In this document: piece after piece, positions 53,186 to 62,309 of the stretch | How the letters are laid out: every line of letters starts with the position of its first letter | How positions within the stretch are numbered: position 1 is the stretch's first letter | Assembly (NCBI RefSeq): GCF_001293465.1 | Contig: NZ_JSYZ01000017.1 | Location: 74,855-138,854 of the forward strand | Reading direction: 5' to 3' | DNA: 64,000 nt | DNA from: Pseudomonas asplenii | GTDB taxonomy: Bacteria; Pseudomonadota; Gammaproteobacteria; Pseudomonadales; Pseudomonadaceae | Made by a program: the position numbers and the translations under genes | The notes under the pieces: model-generated | Databases searched by the model: none | Told to the model about the DNA's origin: nothing | The model's input: the letters and a program-made list of their open reading frames with translations, nothing else

Positions 53186-53737
53186 ATGCGTATCCCTGTG
53201 TTGTTGTTCCTCCTGGCCTGTGCCTGCAGCGCCTCGGCCGATCAGCCGGCGGTGCCTGCCGATCCGCAAGCGCTCAAGGCGCAGATCCAGGACTACTACT
53301 TCGATGCCGCCCGCCGTGGCGACGTCCAGATGCTGCAAACTTTCATCGACGCCGGTTATCCGCTCGATACCCAGGACGCCCAGGGCTACACCGCGCTGAT
53401 CCTGGCGGCCTATCACGGCCAGGGGCCGGCGGTGGAGCGCCTGCTGGCGGCCGGGGCCAATGCGTGTGTCCAGGACAAGCGCGGCAACACCGCGCTGATG
53501 GGGGCGATCTTCAAGGGGGAGGTGCGGATTGCCCGACGCCTGTTGAACAGCGACTGCAATCCCGACCAGCGCAACGCCGCCGGTCAGACGGCGGCGATGT
53601 ACGCCGGGCTGTTCAAGCGCACCGCGCTGCTCGAGGCGCTGGCCGCCAAGGGGGCCGATCTTCAGGCCGAGGACCCGCTGGGCAACAGCGCGGCACGCCT
53701 GGTCGAGGGGCAAATCCGTACGCCGCCGACGCGCTGA
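53186..53737 (+). CDS. ankB: Ankyrin-repeat protein AnkB
   Basis: A 183-residue protein: a signal peptide (VLLFLLACACSASA) and four ankyrin repeats (from AARRGDVQMLQTFIDAGYPLDTQDAQGYTALILAAY on). In P. aeruginosa, AnkB is needed for optimal KatB activity and lies directly downstream of katB, the same arrangement as here. The start is ATG 53186; the upstream in-frame codon at 53165 lacks a signal-like N-terminus. Confidence 0.9.
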   Translation: MRIPVLLFLLACACSASADQPAVPADPQALKAQIQDYYFDAARRGDVQMLQTFIDAGYPLDTQDAQGYTALILAAYHGQGPAVERLLAAGANACVQDKRGNTALMGAIFKGEVRIARRLLNSDCNPDQRNAAGQTAAMYAGLFKRTALLEALAAKGADLQAEDPLGNSAARLVEGQIRTPPTR

Positions 53738-53785
53738 TCGGCGCTGGCTGAGCTATCATCGCGGTTTTTCCATGGGGGGAACGAG

Positions 53786-55153
53786 ATGGCCAAGGCCAAG
53801 CGCATGTACGGCTGCACCGAGTGCGGCGCGACCTTTCCCAAATGGGCCGGCCAGTGCGGCGAGTGCGGGGCCTGGAACACCCTCACCGAAACCCTGGTGG
53901 AAAGCGGCGGCGCTGCGGCACCCAGTGGGCGTACCGGCTGGGCCGGGCAGCAGGCCCAGATCAAGACCCTGGCCGAAGTCAGCGTCGAGGAGATCCCGCG
54001 TTTCTCCACCGCCTCGGCCGAACTCGATCGCGTGCTCGGCGGCGGCCTGGTGGATGGCTCGGTGGTGCTGATCGGCGGCGACCCGGGCATCGGCAAGTCG
54101 ACCATCCTGCTGCAGACCCTGTGCAATATCGCCACGCGCATGCCGGCGCTGTACGTCACCGGCGAGGAGTCGCAGCAGCAGGTGGCCATGCGCGCCCGGC
54201 GGCTGGGCCTGCCCCAGGACCAGTTGCGGGTGATGACCGAGACCTGCATCGAGAGCATCATCGCCACCGCCCGGGTGGAAAAGCCCAAGGTCATGGTGAT
54301 CGACTCGATCCAGACGATTTTCACCGAACAGCTGCAATCGGCACCCGGCGGCGTGGCCCAGGTGCGCGAAAGCGCGGCGTTGCTGGTGCGTTATGCCAAG
54401 CAGAGCGGCACGGCGATCTTCCTCGTCGGTCACGTGACCAAGGAAGGCGCCCTGGCCGGGCCGCGGGTGCTGGAGCATATGGTCGACACGGTGCTGTATT
54501 TCGAGGGCGAGTCCGATGGCCGCCTGCGCCTGCTGCGGGCGGTGAAGAACCGTTTCGGCGCGGTCAACGAGCTGGGGGTGTTCGGCATGACCGACCGCGG
54601 CCTGAAGGAGGTCTCCAACCCGTCGGCGATTTTCCTCACCCGCGCCCAGGAAGAGGTGCCCGGGAGCGTGGTCATGGCCACCTGGGAAGGCACCCGGCCG
54701 ATGCTGGTGGAGGTGCAGGCGCTGGTCGACGACAGCCACATGGCCAACCCGCGGCGGGTGACCCTGGGCCTGGATCAGAACCGCCTGGCGATGCTGCTGG
54801 CGGTCCTGCATCGACATGGTGGCATTCCCACCCATGACCAGGACGTGTTTCTCAACGTGGTCGGTGGCGTGAAAGTGCTGGAGACCGCGTCCGACCTGGC
54901 CTTGATGGCGGCGGTGATGTCCAGCCTGCGCAACCGGCCCTTGCCCCACGACCTGCTGGTGTTCGGCGAGGTCGGCCTGTCGGGTGAGGTGCGCCCGGTG
55001 CCCAGTGGCCAGGAGCGCCTGAAGGAAGCGGCCAAGCATGGCTTCAAGCGCGCCATCGTGCCCAAGGGCAACGCGCCGAAGGAGTCGCCACAGGGCCTGA
55101 AAATCATTGCGGTCACGCGCCTGGAGCAGGCGCTGGACGCGTTGTTCGAATAA
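53786..55153 (+). CDS. radA: DNA repair protein RadA
   Basis: A 455-residue RecA-like repair ATPase. Four-Cys zinc finger CTECGATFPKWAGQCGECG at residues 9-27; Walker A GGDPGIGKST near 97; the RadA-specific KNRFGAVNELGVF near 255; Lon-protease-like C-terminal domain with the GEVGLSGEVRPV motif. RadA drives branch migration in recombination. Start ATG 53786 has GGGGGAACGAG upstream. Confidence 0.95.
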   Translation: MAKAKRMYGCTECGATFPKWAGQCGECGAWNTLTETLVESGGAAAPSGRTGWAGQQAQIKTLAEVSVEEIPRFSTASAELDRVLGGGLVDGSVVLIGGDPGIGKSTILLQTLCNIATRMPALYVTGEESQQQVAMRARRLGLPQDQLRVMTETCIESIIATARVEKPKVMVIDSIQTIFTEQLQSAPGGVAQVRESAALLVRYAKQSGTAIFLVGHVTKEGALAGPRVLEHMVDTVLYFEGESDGRLRLLRAVKNRFGAVNELGVFGMTDRGLKEVSNPSAIFLTRAQEEVPGSVVMATWEGTRPMLVEVQALVDDSHMANPRRVTLGLDQNRLAMLLAVLHRHGGIPTHDQDVFLNVVGGVKVLETASDLALMAAVMSSLRNRPLPHDLLVFGEVGLSGEVRPVPSGQERLKEAAKHGFKRAIVPKGNAPKESPQGLKIIAVTRLEQALDALFE

Positions 55154-55173
55154 CCGGATAAGGAGTCATCGGG

Positions 55174-55896
55174 ATGCGGATTGTCGGTACGGCAATGTGT
55201 TTGGCAGGTTGCATGCTGTGGGCCGGTTTGGCCGGTGCGGCCACGGTGCCGCCAGGTTATCGCCTGGCCCAGCAGATGCCCACGGGCGATGGCGGTGAGC
55301 TGGAGTTGCTGGAGGATGTGCGGATCACTTCGGATCTGCATCAGTCGCTCTGGGGCAATGGCAGTGCGTTTGACGAGGATGCCTTTGACGACGAGGCGCT
55401 GGCGAAGGATGTCGCCAGCCGGCCGATCGTCGAGGCCCGCCTGCGGCTGCTGTCGGCTTCCGGCGACGAGGTCGGGAGCGTGGGGCTGGCCTATCCGCTG
55501 GCGACCCTGGAAAAGGCCGCGATGGAGGGTATGCCGAGCCCGGCATTTTTCCTCACGGTCGACCAGACCGCACCGATGGGCAGCTACAGCGGCCCGGCGA
55601 CCCAGGTGCTGATGCCGGCCCGGCGCAAGCTGCAGCCGATGCAGTATCAGGCGGCCGATGGCACACTCAAACCACTGTTCCTCGCCCAGACCGGCAAGGC
55701 GGCCTGGCAGGCCGACGACGCGCAGCCGGAGATTTTCCAGGTGTCGTCGTCGATGGCCGATGATGACAGTGACGATTTCGTGACCACCTACCGGACCTAT
55801 CGCCTCAAGGGTGACGTCTGGCAGGTGTCGTCGCGGGAAGAGAAGGGCTACTGGGAGTCCGAAGGCGACTTCCCCCAGCGTTCGGTCTTTCCCTGA
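55174..55896 (+). CDS. Secreted protein of unknown function
   Basis: A 240-residue exported protein with a signal peptide (AMCLAGCMLWAGLAGAA). A mixed domain follows, rich in Asp/Glu (DEDAFDDEALAKDV; SSSMADDDSDDF), with no membrane helix and no recognised motif. It follows radA by 20 bases and GGAGTCATCGGG precedes its ATG, so it is likely co-transcribed. A hairpin at 55903-55942 separates it from mapZ. I do not recognise the family. Confidence 0.6.
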   Translation: MRIVGTAMCLAGCMLWAGLAGAATVPPGYRLAQQMPTGDGGELELLEDVRITSDLHQSLWGNGSAFDEDAFDDEALAKDVASRPIVEARLRLLSASGDEVGSVGLAYPLATLEKAAMEGMPSPAFFLTVDQTAPMGSYSGPATQVLMPARRKLQPMQYQAADGTLKPLFLAQTGKAAWQADDAQPEIFQVSSSMADDDSDDFVTTYRTYRLKGDVWQVSSREEKGYWESEGDFPQRSVFP

Positions 55897-55902
55897 CCGC
55901 AT

Positions 55903-55942
55903 GATCCCGGGCGCCGCCGATCGCGGTGGCACCCGGGTGATC
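55903..55942. terminator. Hairpin between convergent genes (hypothetical and mapZ)
   Basis: GATCCCGGGCGCC pairs with GGCACCCGGGTGATC with small bulges. It lies between the two convergent stops and can serve both transcripts. Confidence 0.55.
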
Positions 55943-56309
55943 AACTCTCGAACAGGGCGTCCAGCTCCCGTTCCAGTTCCTCTTCGTCACCCAGGTTCAG
56001 TTCGACCAGGCGGCGCAGGTGCTGGATCGATTCCAGGCCGATGTGCAGGCATTTGAAGCCCAGATGGTGATGGTCCACGTGGACCAGCTCGGCATCCATT
56101 TTCACATGGGCGTTTTTCGCCAGGCGGATATCCACCAGGAAGATGCCCGCTGCGTCGTCGGGCCACTTGTCCGGCTGGTGGGCCAGCAGTCCCTTCAGGG
56201 AAAGGTCTACCAGTTGCGCCGACCAGACCGTATCTCCCTGGCTCAGGGTGGTGATGGCATCGAACGCGATACGCTTGAAACGGCGACGATTGATCGGATG
56301 GTCACTCAT
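55941..56309 (-). CDS. mapZ: PilZ-domain c-di-GMP receptor, MapZ (PA4608-like)
   Basis: A 122-residue protein consisting of one PilZ domain. The c-di-GMP motif RRRFKR (RxxxR) is at residues 8-13 and DLSLKG (D/NxSxxG) at 35-40. The C-terminal helix HLRRLVELNLGDEEELERELDALF is very close to PA4608 as I recall it. In P. aeruginosa, MapZ binds CheR1 when loaded with c-di-GMP and lowers chemoreceptor methylation, randomising flagellar switching. The gene position between radA and cstA is also that of PA4608. Confidence 0.87.
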   Translation of the reverse strand: MSDHPINRRRFKRIAFDAITTLSQGDTVWSAQLVDLSLKGLLAHQPDKWPDDAAGIFLVDIRLAKNAHVKMDAELVHVDHHHLGFKCLHIGLESIQHLRRLVELNLGDEEELERELDALFES

Positions 56310-56529
56310 GTTCAGGTTCCTGTGCGGACTCTGCTGACTATAGACCCCATGCCGGGCCAGGCAAGCGGCCAGGCGTGAGAAGGGCTGCTCATCCGTCGGC
56401 GCGATGTCCCGGAAATTGTCCCGGCGGCAAGAAAAGACCGCCCTATACCAACGTCGGGTATGGTCACGGGGCGCTTTGGCGCTAAACTCAAGGTGGCTGT
56501 CTTTCTGTCCATCTGGCTGGAATCTCAAA

Positions 56530-58596
56530 ATGAAAAATAATAATAGCCCGCTACGCCACCTTCCCTGGCTGGTGCTGGCGATCTTAGGAGCGTGCGCCCT
56601 GGGCGTAGTGGCCTTGCGCCGCGGCGAGGCGATCAACGCCTTGTGGATCGTGGTCGCCGCCGTGGCGATCTATCTGGTTGCCTACCGTTACTACAGTCTG
56701 TTCATCGCCAACAGCGTCATGCAGCTCGATGCCAATCGAGCGACGCCGGCCGTGCTGAACAACGACGGTCTGGACTATGTGCCAACCAACAAACACATTC
56801 TTTTCGGTCACCACTTCGCGGCGATTGCCGGTGCAGGCCCGCTGGTCGGCCCGGTGCTGGCCGCGCAGATGGGCTACCTGCCCGGCACGCTCTGGCTGAT
56901 CGCCGGGGTGGTGCTGGCCGGCGCGGTCCAGGATTTCATGGTGCTATTCCTGTCCACCCGTCGCAACGGTCGCTCCCTGGGCGACATGGTGCGCGAGGAA
57001 ATGGGCCGGATTCCGGGGACCATCGCCCTGTTCGGCTGCTTCCTGATCATGATCATCATCCTCGCGGTGCTGGCGCTGATCGTGGTCAAGGCCCTGGCCG
57101 AGAGCCCATGGGGCATTTTCACGGTGATGGCGACCATCCCGATCGCGATGTTCATGGGCGTCTACATGCGCTACATCCGTCCGGGCCGCATCGGTGAGAT
57201 CTCGATCATCGGCGTCCTGCTGCTGCTCGGCTCGATCTGGCTGGGCGGGCAGATCGCCGCCGATCCGGTCTGGGCCAAGGCCTTCACCTTCACCGGCGTG
57301 CAGATCACCTGGATGCTGATCGGCTACGGTTTCGTCGCCGCGGTGCTGCCGGTGTGGCTGATCCTGGCACCCCGGGACTACCTGTCGACCTTCCTCAAGA
57401 TCGGCACCATCATCGCCCTGGCGATCGGTATCCTGATCACCATGCCGATGCTGAAGATGCCGGCGCTGACCCAGTTCGTCGACGGTACCGGGCCGGTCTG
57501 GAAAGGCGGGCTGTTCCCGTTCCTGTTCATCACCATCGCCTGTGGCGCGGTGTCCGGCTTCCACGCGCTGATCTCCTCCGGGACCACGCCGAAGCTGCTG
57601 GATAACGAAACCAACGCCCGCTACATCGGCTACGGCGGCATGCTGATGGAGTCCTTCGTGGCGATCATGGCGATGGTTGCCGCCTCGGTGATCGATCCGG
57701 GCGTGTACTTCGCCATGAACAGCCCGGCTGCGGTGGTCGGTGCGGATGCGGTGGCCGTGGCGCAGACCGTCAGCAGCTGGGGCTTTACGATTACCCCGGA
57801 TGCGTTGCAGGCGGTGGCCCGTGACATCGGCGAAACCACCATCCTGGCCCGTGCCGGTGGTGCGCCGACCCTGGCGGTCGGTATCGCGCAGATTCTGCAT
57901 CACGTCCTGCCGGGCGAGAACACCATGGCGTTCTGGTACCACTTCGCGATCCTGTTCGAAGCGCTGTTCATCCTGACGGCGGTCGATGCCGGTACCCGTG
58001 CCGGGCGCTTCATGCTGCAGGACCTGCTGGGCTCCTTCGTGCCATCGCTCAAGCGTACCGAGTCCTGGACCGCCAACCTGATCGCCACCGCCGGTTGCGT
58101 GGCACTCTGGGGCTACCTGCTGTACCAGGGCGTGGTCGATCCGCTGGGTGGCATCAACACCCTGTGGCCGCTGTTCGGTATCTCCAACCAGATGCTGGCG
58201 GGTATCGCGCTGATGCTCGGCACCGTCGTACTGATCAAGATGAAGCGCCAGCGCTACATCTGGGTGACCCTGCTGCCGGCGCTCTGGCTGCTGGTCTGCA
58301 CCACCACCGCGGGCTTCATCAAGCTGTTCGACGCCAACCCGGCGATTGGCTTCCTCGCCCTGGCGAAGAAGTACAGCACCGCGCTGGAAGCCGGGCAGGT
58401 ACTGGCCCCGGCCAAGGACATCAACCAGATGCAGCACGTGATCTTCAACGCGTACACCAACGCGACGCTGACGGCGCTGTTCCTGTTCGTGGTCTTCAGC
58501 ATCCTGTTCTATGCCTTCAGGGTCGGTGTCGCGGCGTTGGGCAACAAGGAGCGTACGGACAAGGAAACACCGTTCCAGGCCGTGCCTGGGGCATGA
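56530..58596 (+). CDS. cstA: Pyruvate/peptide transporter CstA
   Basis: A 688-residue carbon-starvation protein with about 16-18 helices. The hallmark GHHFAAIAGAGPLVGPVLAAQMGYLPG is near residue 85, QDFMVLFLSTRRNGRSLG follows, and ACGAVSGFHALISSGTTPKLL is near 355. CstA takes up pyruvate and peptides in starvation. Its second to sixth codons spell the A-rich AAAAATAATAATA, a strong Hfq/Crc target. ybdD follows after 15 bases, the standard pair. Confidence 0.94.
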   Translation: MKNNNSPLRHLPWLVLAILGACALGVVALRRGEAINALWIVVAAVAIYLVAYRYYSLFIANSVMQLDANRATPAVLNNDGLDYVPTNKHILFGHHFAAIAGAGPLVGPVLAAQMGYLPGTLWLIAGVVLAGAVQDFMVLFLSTRRNGRSLGDMVREEMGRIPGTIALFGCFLIMIIILAVLALIVVKALAESPWGIFTVMATIPIAMFMGVYMRYIRPGRIGEISIIGVLLLLGSIWLGGQIAADPVWAKAFTFTGVQITWMLIGYGFVAAVLPVWLILAPRDYLSTFLKIGTIIALAIGILITMPMLKMPALTQFVDGTGPVWKGGLFPFLFITIACGAVSGFHALISSGTTPKLLDNETNARYIGYGGMLMESFVAIMAMVAASVIDPGVYFAMNSPAAVVGADAVAVAQTVSSWGFTITPDALQAVARDIGETTILARAGGAPTLAVGIAQILHHVLPGENTMAFWYHFAILFEALFILTAVDAGTRAGRFMLQDLLGSFVPSLKRTESWTANLIATAGCVALWGYLLYQGVVDPLGGINTLWPLFGISNQMLAGIALMLGTVVLIKMKRQRYIWVTLLPALWLLVCTTTAGFIKLFDANPAIGFLALAKKYSTALEAGQVLAPAKDINQMQHVIFNAYTNATLTALFLFVVFSILFYAFRVGVAALGNKERTDKETPFQAVPGA
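56533..56545 (+). promoter_or_regulatory. Hfq/Crc CA motif inside the cstA start
   Basis: AAAAATAATAATA repeats AAN four times directly after the ATG. In Pseudomonas, Hfq/Crc binding at such a motif blocks initiation until CrcZ-type RNAs titrate Hfq. Confidence 0.65.
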
Positions 58597-58611
58597 TGGG
58601 AGGGTACTGCA

Positions 58612-58809
58612 ATGTTCAATGACCTGAGTCGTCTCGGTAAGTACCTCGGGCAGGCCGCGCGCCTGATGGTCGGCATGCCCGACTACGACACCTATGTCGA
58701 GCATATGCAGACCAGGCACCCGGACAAGCCGGTGATGAGCTACGAGGCGTTCTTCCGGGAACGCCAGGAAGCCCGTTACGGCGGCAAGGGTGGGCCCAAG
58801 TGCTGCTAG
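58612..58809 (+). CDS. ybdD: YbdD/YjiX family small protein
   Basis: A 65-residue protein with the family core GMPDYDTYVEHMQTRHPDKPVMSYEAFFRERQEARYGGKGG and a C-terminal Cys pair. It almost always follows cstA-type transporter genes and is required for pyruvate transport by BtsT/CstA systems in E. coli (YbdD with CstA, YjiX with BtsT). A large REP doublet follows its stop. Confidence 0.9.
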   Translation: MFNDLSRLGKYLGQAARLMVGMPDYDTYVEHMQTRHPDKPVMSYEAFFRERQEARYGGKGGPKCC

Positions 58810-58839
58810 CCTGCGTGGCTTGCAGATAACACCGCACGG

Positions 58840-58903
58840 TAGGAGCCCGGCTTGCCGGCGAAGGTGTTCCTGAGGACGCCTTCGCCGGCAAGCCGGGCTC
58901 CTA
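58840..58903. repeat. REP doublet, perfect 25-base arms
   Basis: The arm TAGGAGCCCGGCTTGCCGGC (58840-58859, extending to 58864) is the exact inverse complement of 58879-58903, with a 14-base loop. It separates ybdD from the CobW gene and probably ends the cstA transcript. Confidence 0.92.
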
Positions 58904-58918
58904 GCGTTTTTCTAGCGT

Positions 58919-59935
58919 ATGGGAGATTCGCGTTTGTCCGTTCCTATTCCCGTCACCGTCCTCAGCGGTTTTCTCGGCGCCGGCAAGACCACCTTGCTGC
59001 GCCACCTGCTCAAGGCCGAGCACGGCCTGAAAATCGCCGTGATCGAGAACGAATTCAGCGATGCCGGCATCGACACCCAACTGCTCGGTGCCGAGCCGGT
59101 GCAAGTCATGACGCTGTCCAACGGCTGCGTCTGCTGCACCATCCACACCGACCTGACCAAGGCGTTGTATCTGCTGCTCGAACGCCTGGACCGTGGTGAA
59201 ATCCTCTTCGACCGACTGGTGATCGAGTGCACCGGGCTGGCCGACCCGGCGCCGGTGGCGCAGACCTTCTTCATCGATGAAGAGCTGCGCGAACGCTACC
59301 TGCTCGACGGCATCATCACCCTGGTGGATGCCGCCCACGCCGAACATCACCTGACCCAGACCATCGCCCAGGCGCAGATCGGCTTTGCCGACCGACTGCT
59401 GGTGAGCAAGCGCGACCTGGTGGACGAAGCGACCTTCGACGCCTTGAGCGAGCGCCTGACGCGGATCAACCGGCGGGCACCGATCCGCATCGTCGAGCAT
59501 GGCAATATCGACCTGGCAGAACTGCTGGATGTCCGCGGCTTCAACCTCAACGCCGACCTGGGCGGTGGAGTGAGCCTGCGGCCGGTCCGCAAGGGGCACT
59601 CCATCGACCGCATTTCCAGCCTGGTGCTGCGCACCGACCAGCCGCTGGATATCGATCGGCTCAGCGAGTTCATGAACGAGCTGCTGGAGGATCACGGCAA
59701 GCAACTGCTGCGCTACAAGGGCGTGCTGAATATCGCCGGCGAACCGCGCCGCCTGGTGTTCCAGGGCGTGCTCAAGCTTTACGGTTTCGACTGGGATACC
59801 GAATGGGAAGAGGGCGCGGCTCGCGAGAGTGTCATCGTCTTCATTGCCGATGATCTGCCTGAAGAGAAGATCCGTGAGGGCTTCGAGCGTCTCGCCTCAG
59901 GGCAACTGGCGAACCTCGGTAGTACGGCCGTATAG
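58919..59935 (+). CDS. yjiA: CobW/YjiA-family GTPase
   Basis: A 338-residue COG0523 GTPase: P-loop GFLGAGKTTLLRHLL, the metal motif NGCVCCTIH (CxCC), SKRDLVDEA (NKxD-like) and a C-terminal CobW domain (RRLVFQGVLKLYGFDWDTEW). These proteins are metal (often Zn) chaperones. An ATG at 58919 is in frame, but GGGAG sits 7 bases before a TTG at 58934, giving 333 residues that begin exactly at SVPIPVTVLSGF; the TTG may be the true start. Its last 39 bases overlap the end of the MFS gene on the other strand. Confidence 0.88.
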   Translation: MGDSRLSVPIPVTVLSGFLGAGKTTLLRHLLKAEHGLKIAVIENEFSDAGIDTQLLGAEPVQVMTLSNGCVCCTIHTDLTKALYLLLERLDRGEILFDRLVIECTGLADPAPVAQTFFIDEELRERYLLDGIITLVDAAHAEHHLTQTIAQAQIGFADRLLVSKRDLVDEATFDALSERLTRINRRAPIRIVEHGNIDLAELLDVRGFNLNADLGGGVSLRPVRKGHSIDRISSLVLRTDQPLDIDRLSEFMNELLEDHGKQLLRYKGVLNIAGEPRRLVFQGVLKLYGFDWDTEWEEGAARESVIVFIADDLPEEKIREGFERLASGQLANLGSTAV

Positions 59936-61060
59936 CCAGGCTGTCAGGGCTATTGTCAGGCATGCCAGCGACAGTGCCTGGCTTTCGGTGGGTAGCAGGC
60001 TGACCAGCACACCTGCGAGAACGGCCATCAACTGATGAAGCAGGCCGATCAGGGCCATGGCTTGTGGGCCGGACTCGACCTGCTGTTGGCAGGCCAGAAA
60101 CTGGCACAGGGGATAGCTGATCCCCTGGCCGATAAGGATCAGGCAGTAAGATAGCCAGAGTGCCAGTGAGCTATCGCCGGCGAATAGCAATGCGCCAGTA
60201 GTCATCAGGGCTGCTCCTACAGGTAACAGCAGCAGACCGATGTTGAACAACCTGAACTGATTTCGGCCAGGAGATGCCAGCCGATTGACCAGCAAGGTGC
60301 CCAGCAGATACGCCACACTGATGGGCCAGCCAAGCAGGCCATAGTCCAGGCTCGTCCAGTTGAACTGTTGTTGGAAAATACTGGGGGCGAGGCCATTGAA
60401 CACTACGATAATCGTATAGCCTAATCCCCCCGCGACCACAGGGCGTATGAAGGACGGCGCTCGCAGCAGGTCCAGGTAAACGGACCAGTCCGGAGCATGG
60501 CGTGGCTTGGTCGTGCGTTTTCCCGCGGGGATCAGCGAAGTACCGAGCAGCAGGCCGGCAACACCGATCAGCGCAAAGCCCGGGCGCCATCCTGATGAAG
60601 CATCGAGGACGGAGCCAAGAAACTGAACGATCCCCAGAGACAGGACAAAGCAGATGGATAAGGCGCTCAGCGCTTTTGCCAGTTGATAGCCATGAAAGCA
60701 TTCTCTAAGCAGACCACGAGCGCTGACAGAGGCCCCGCCAGCCCCAATACCTTGCAGAAGTCGCAGGGTGAGAAACGTCCAGCTTTCCGAGGTTGCTGCC
60801 AGTAGCAAGCTAATGGCTCCATACAGTAACAAGGCTACGCTCAGTGTTCGAGAGTTACCCTGTGCTGCGCACAGCCGCCCCCATAACAGCATGGGGGCGC
60901 CCATTCCCAGCAGGAAGAGTCCAAGCGTCATGCCCGCAAATCTGCTGCCAGCCTGCAATTCCTCGGCAATGCGAGGCAATGAGGGCAGATAGAGTGTGAT
61001 ACCGGCTTGTGCCATTAATACCGCAAGGCAGGTGATGAACAGGATGGAGCGCTGGTTCAT
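59897..61060 (-). CDS. MFS exporter linked to the alpha-oxoamine synthase
   Basis: A 387-residue MFS protein of the drug:proton antiporter (Bcr/EmrD) kind. TM1 is FITCLAVLMAQAGITLYLPSLPRIAEEL, with the LYLPSLP motif of multidrug/metabolite exporters. RLLQGIGAGGASVSARGLLRECF is near 110. About twelve helices are predicted. ATG 61060 lies 26 bases after the synthase stop; an upstream TTG start (61114) would overlap the synthase by 29 bases. It probably exports the synthase product. Its 3' end overlaps the CobW gene by 39 bases, an unusual tail-to-tail overlap. Confidence 0.8.
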   Translation of the reverse strand: MNQRSILFITCLAVLMAQAGITLYLPSLPRIAEELQAGSRFAGMTLGLFLLGMGAPMLLWGRLCAAQGNSRTLSVALLLYGAISLLLAATSESWTFLTLRLLQGIGAGGASVSARGLLRECFHGYQLAKALSALSICFVLSLGIVQFLGSVLDASSGWRPGFALIGVAGLLLGTSLIPAGKRTTKPRHAPDWSVYLDLLRAPSFIRPVVAGGLGYTIIVVFNGLAPSIFQQQFNWTSLDYGLLGWPISVAYLLGTLLVNRLASPGRNQFRLFNIGLLLLPVGAALMTTGALLFAGDSSLALWLSYCLILIGQGISYPLCQFLACQQQVESGPQAMALIGLLHQLMAVLAGVLVSLLPTESQALSLACLTIALTAWLYGRTTEVRQLP

Positions 61061-61085
61061 GCTGCGGTGAGCTGCTTTGAACCCA

Positions 61086-62309
61086 TCAACTGCTCCTTTG
61101 GTGAGCTGATTCAAGAAACTCTGTCAGGTGGTCGCAAAATACCCTTATCAGGGAAGGCTCCATATCCGCTCGCAGTGTGATTCTCACCGCAGCTTGGTTC
61201 TTTGGCACAACCGGAAAGAAAACCGCTGACGTAAGAAAACCATTTTCTGCGAGGTATGCCGAAGCCTTGTTTGCCTTAGTCGCATCGCCGACCCGAACGA
61301 TTCTGATGGGGGAGGGGCTGAATGCTTGTTCACTGCTGATGAGTGAGTCGAACAGTCGAAGGTTATCCTGCAGTTTTTGCTGGCATTGATTCAGTAGAGC
61401 GCTGCGATGGAGTGCGATTGAGGCTTGTCCTGCGCCTATAGCTGCAACATTCAGGCTTTGGGACCAGTTGCTGGGGCCGCCGTAACGTTGCATCAGGCGT
61501 TTTTGCTGCGCATCGCCAAACATCGCCAAACCGCCACCGGCTCCGAATGCCTTGCCCAAGGAAGCAACGATAAGGGTATTTTCTCCGAGCTCGTCAATGC
61601 TGGACCGAGCGTGCCCCCAGCCGTGGTGTCCCACTGTGGACAGGGCATGAGAGTCATCCAGATAGAGGAACAGGCCGTAGCGATTCTGAAGATACAGCAG
61701 GTTTTTGATATCCGCGATGCCGCCCATGCTATAGAAGCCATCGGCGATGTAGGCGACACGTTGTCGGCTGCGGCACAGGCTTTCCAATTGATTGATGTCG
61801 TTATGCGGTAGAGTGAGCACCTCGGTTTCGTCCGCACAGACCGCCTTTACATGGTTCATCGAGTAATGGGCAAACCTGTCGAACACCAGGGCAGGAGCCT
61901 TGCTTGCGGTGAATACCCCTGCCGCCAGTAGCGGGAGAACTCCGGCGCTGGCTGCGCTGCAGGATAGTGTTGCCAGGCAATGACTCTGAAAAAGGCTGGA
62001 CAGGTCAGCTTCATATTCTTCAAGCAGTGACAGCTTGCAACGATTCTTCGAGTTGGCGATACGCAAGGTTCCTGCTCTTGTTATCGCCTGAGTCGCGCCC
62101 TTGAGGAGATCGGGGTGGTAGTCGAGCCCCAGATAGGACGTTGTACAGAAATGATGGAGGTAGCGACCGTACTGATCCTTCAGATAATTCGGCCGCATGA
62201 CCTCGACATTCAGGTTGGACAACTTGCTGTCCTGAGAGACATTCCAGTCTTGCTCTGCCGTAGCAACGACTCGTTTGTAGTTGGTATGCAGATTGCGTTG
62301 GCTTTCCAT
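61086..62309 (-). CDS. Divergent alpha-oxoamine synthase (CqsA/BioF/KBL superfamily)
   Basis: A 407-residue PLP enzyme of fold type I. The PLP-stacking His is in DRFAHYSMNH, the pyridine-N Asp and following His in LYLDDSHALSTVG, and the Schiff-base Lys in ASLGKAFGAGGG; the N-terminal substrate loop GRYLHHFCTTSYLGLDYHP resembles the SNDYLGL of BioF. The family condenses an amino acid with an acyl-CoA and decarboxylates, giving an aminoketone. It differs from BioF and KBL at the SGF-AN loop (SCSAASAGVLPLL here) and the acyl-CoA loop (RIANSKNR), so it is a separate clade. Local GC is low (28 of 60 at 61201-61260, 27 of 60 at 61981-62040). Confidence 0.8.
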   Translation of the reverse strand: MESQRNLHTNYKRVVATAEQDWNVSQDSKLSNLNVEVMRPNYLKDQYGRYLHHFCTTSYLGLDYHPDLLKGATQAITRAGTLRIANSKNRCKLSLLEEYEADLSSLFQSHCLATLSCSAASAGVLPLLAAGVFTASKAPALVFDRFAHYSMNHVKAVCADETEVLTLPHNDINQLESLCRSRQRVAYIADGFYSMGGIADIKNLLYLQNRYGLFLYLDDSHALSTVGHHGWGHARSSIDELGENTLIVASLGKAFGAGGGLAMFGDAQQKRLMQRYGGPSNWSQSLNVAAIGAGQASIALHRSALLNQCQQKLQDNLRLFDSLISSEQAFSPSPIRIVRVGDATKANKASAYLAENGFLTSAVFFPVVPKNQAAVRITLRADMEPSLIRVFCDHLTEFLESAHQRSS

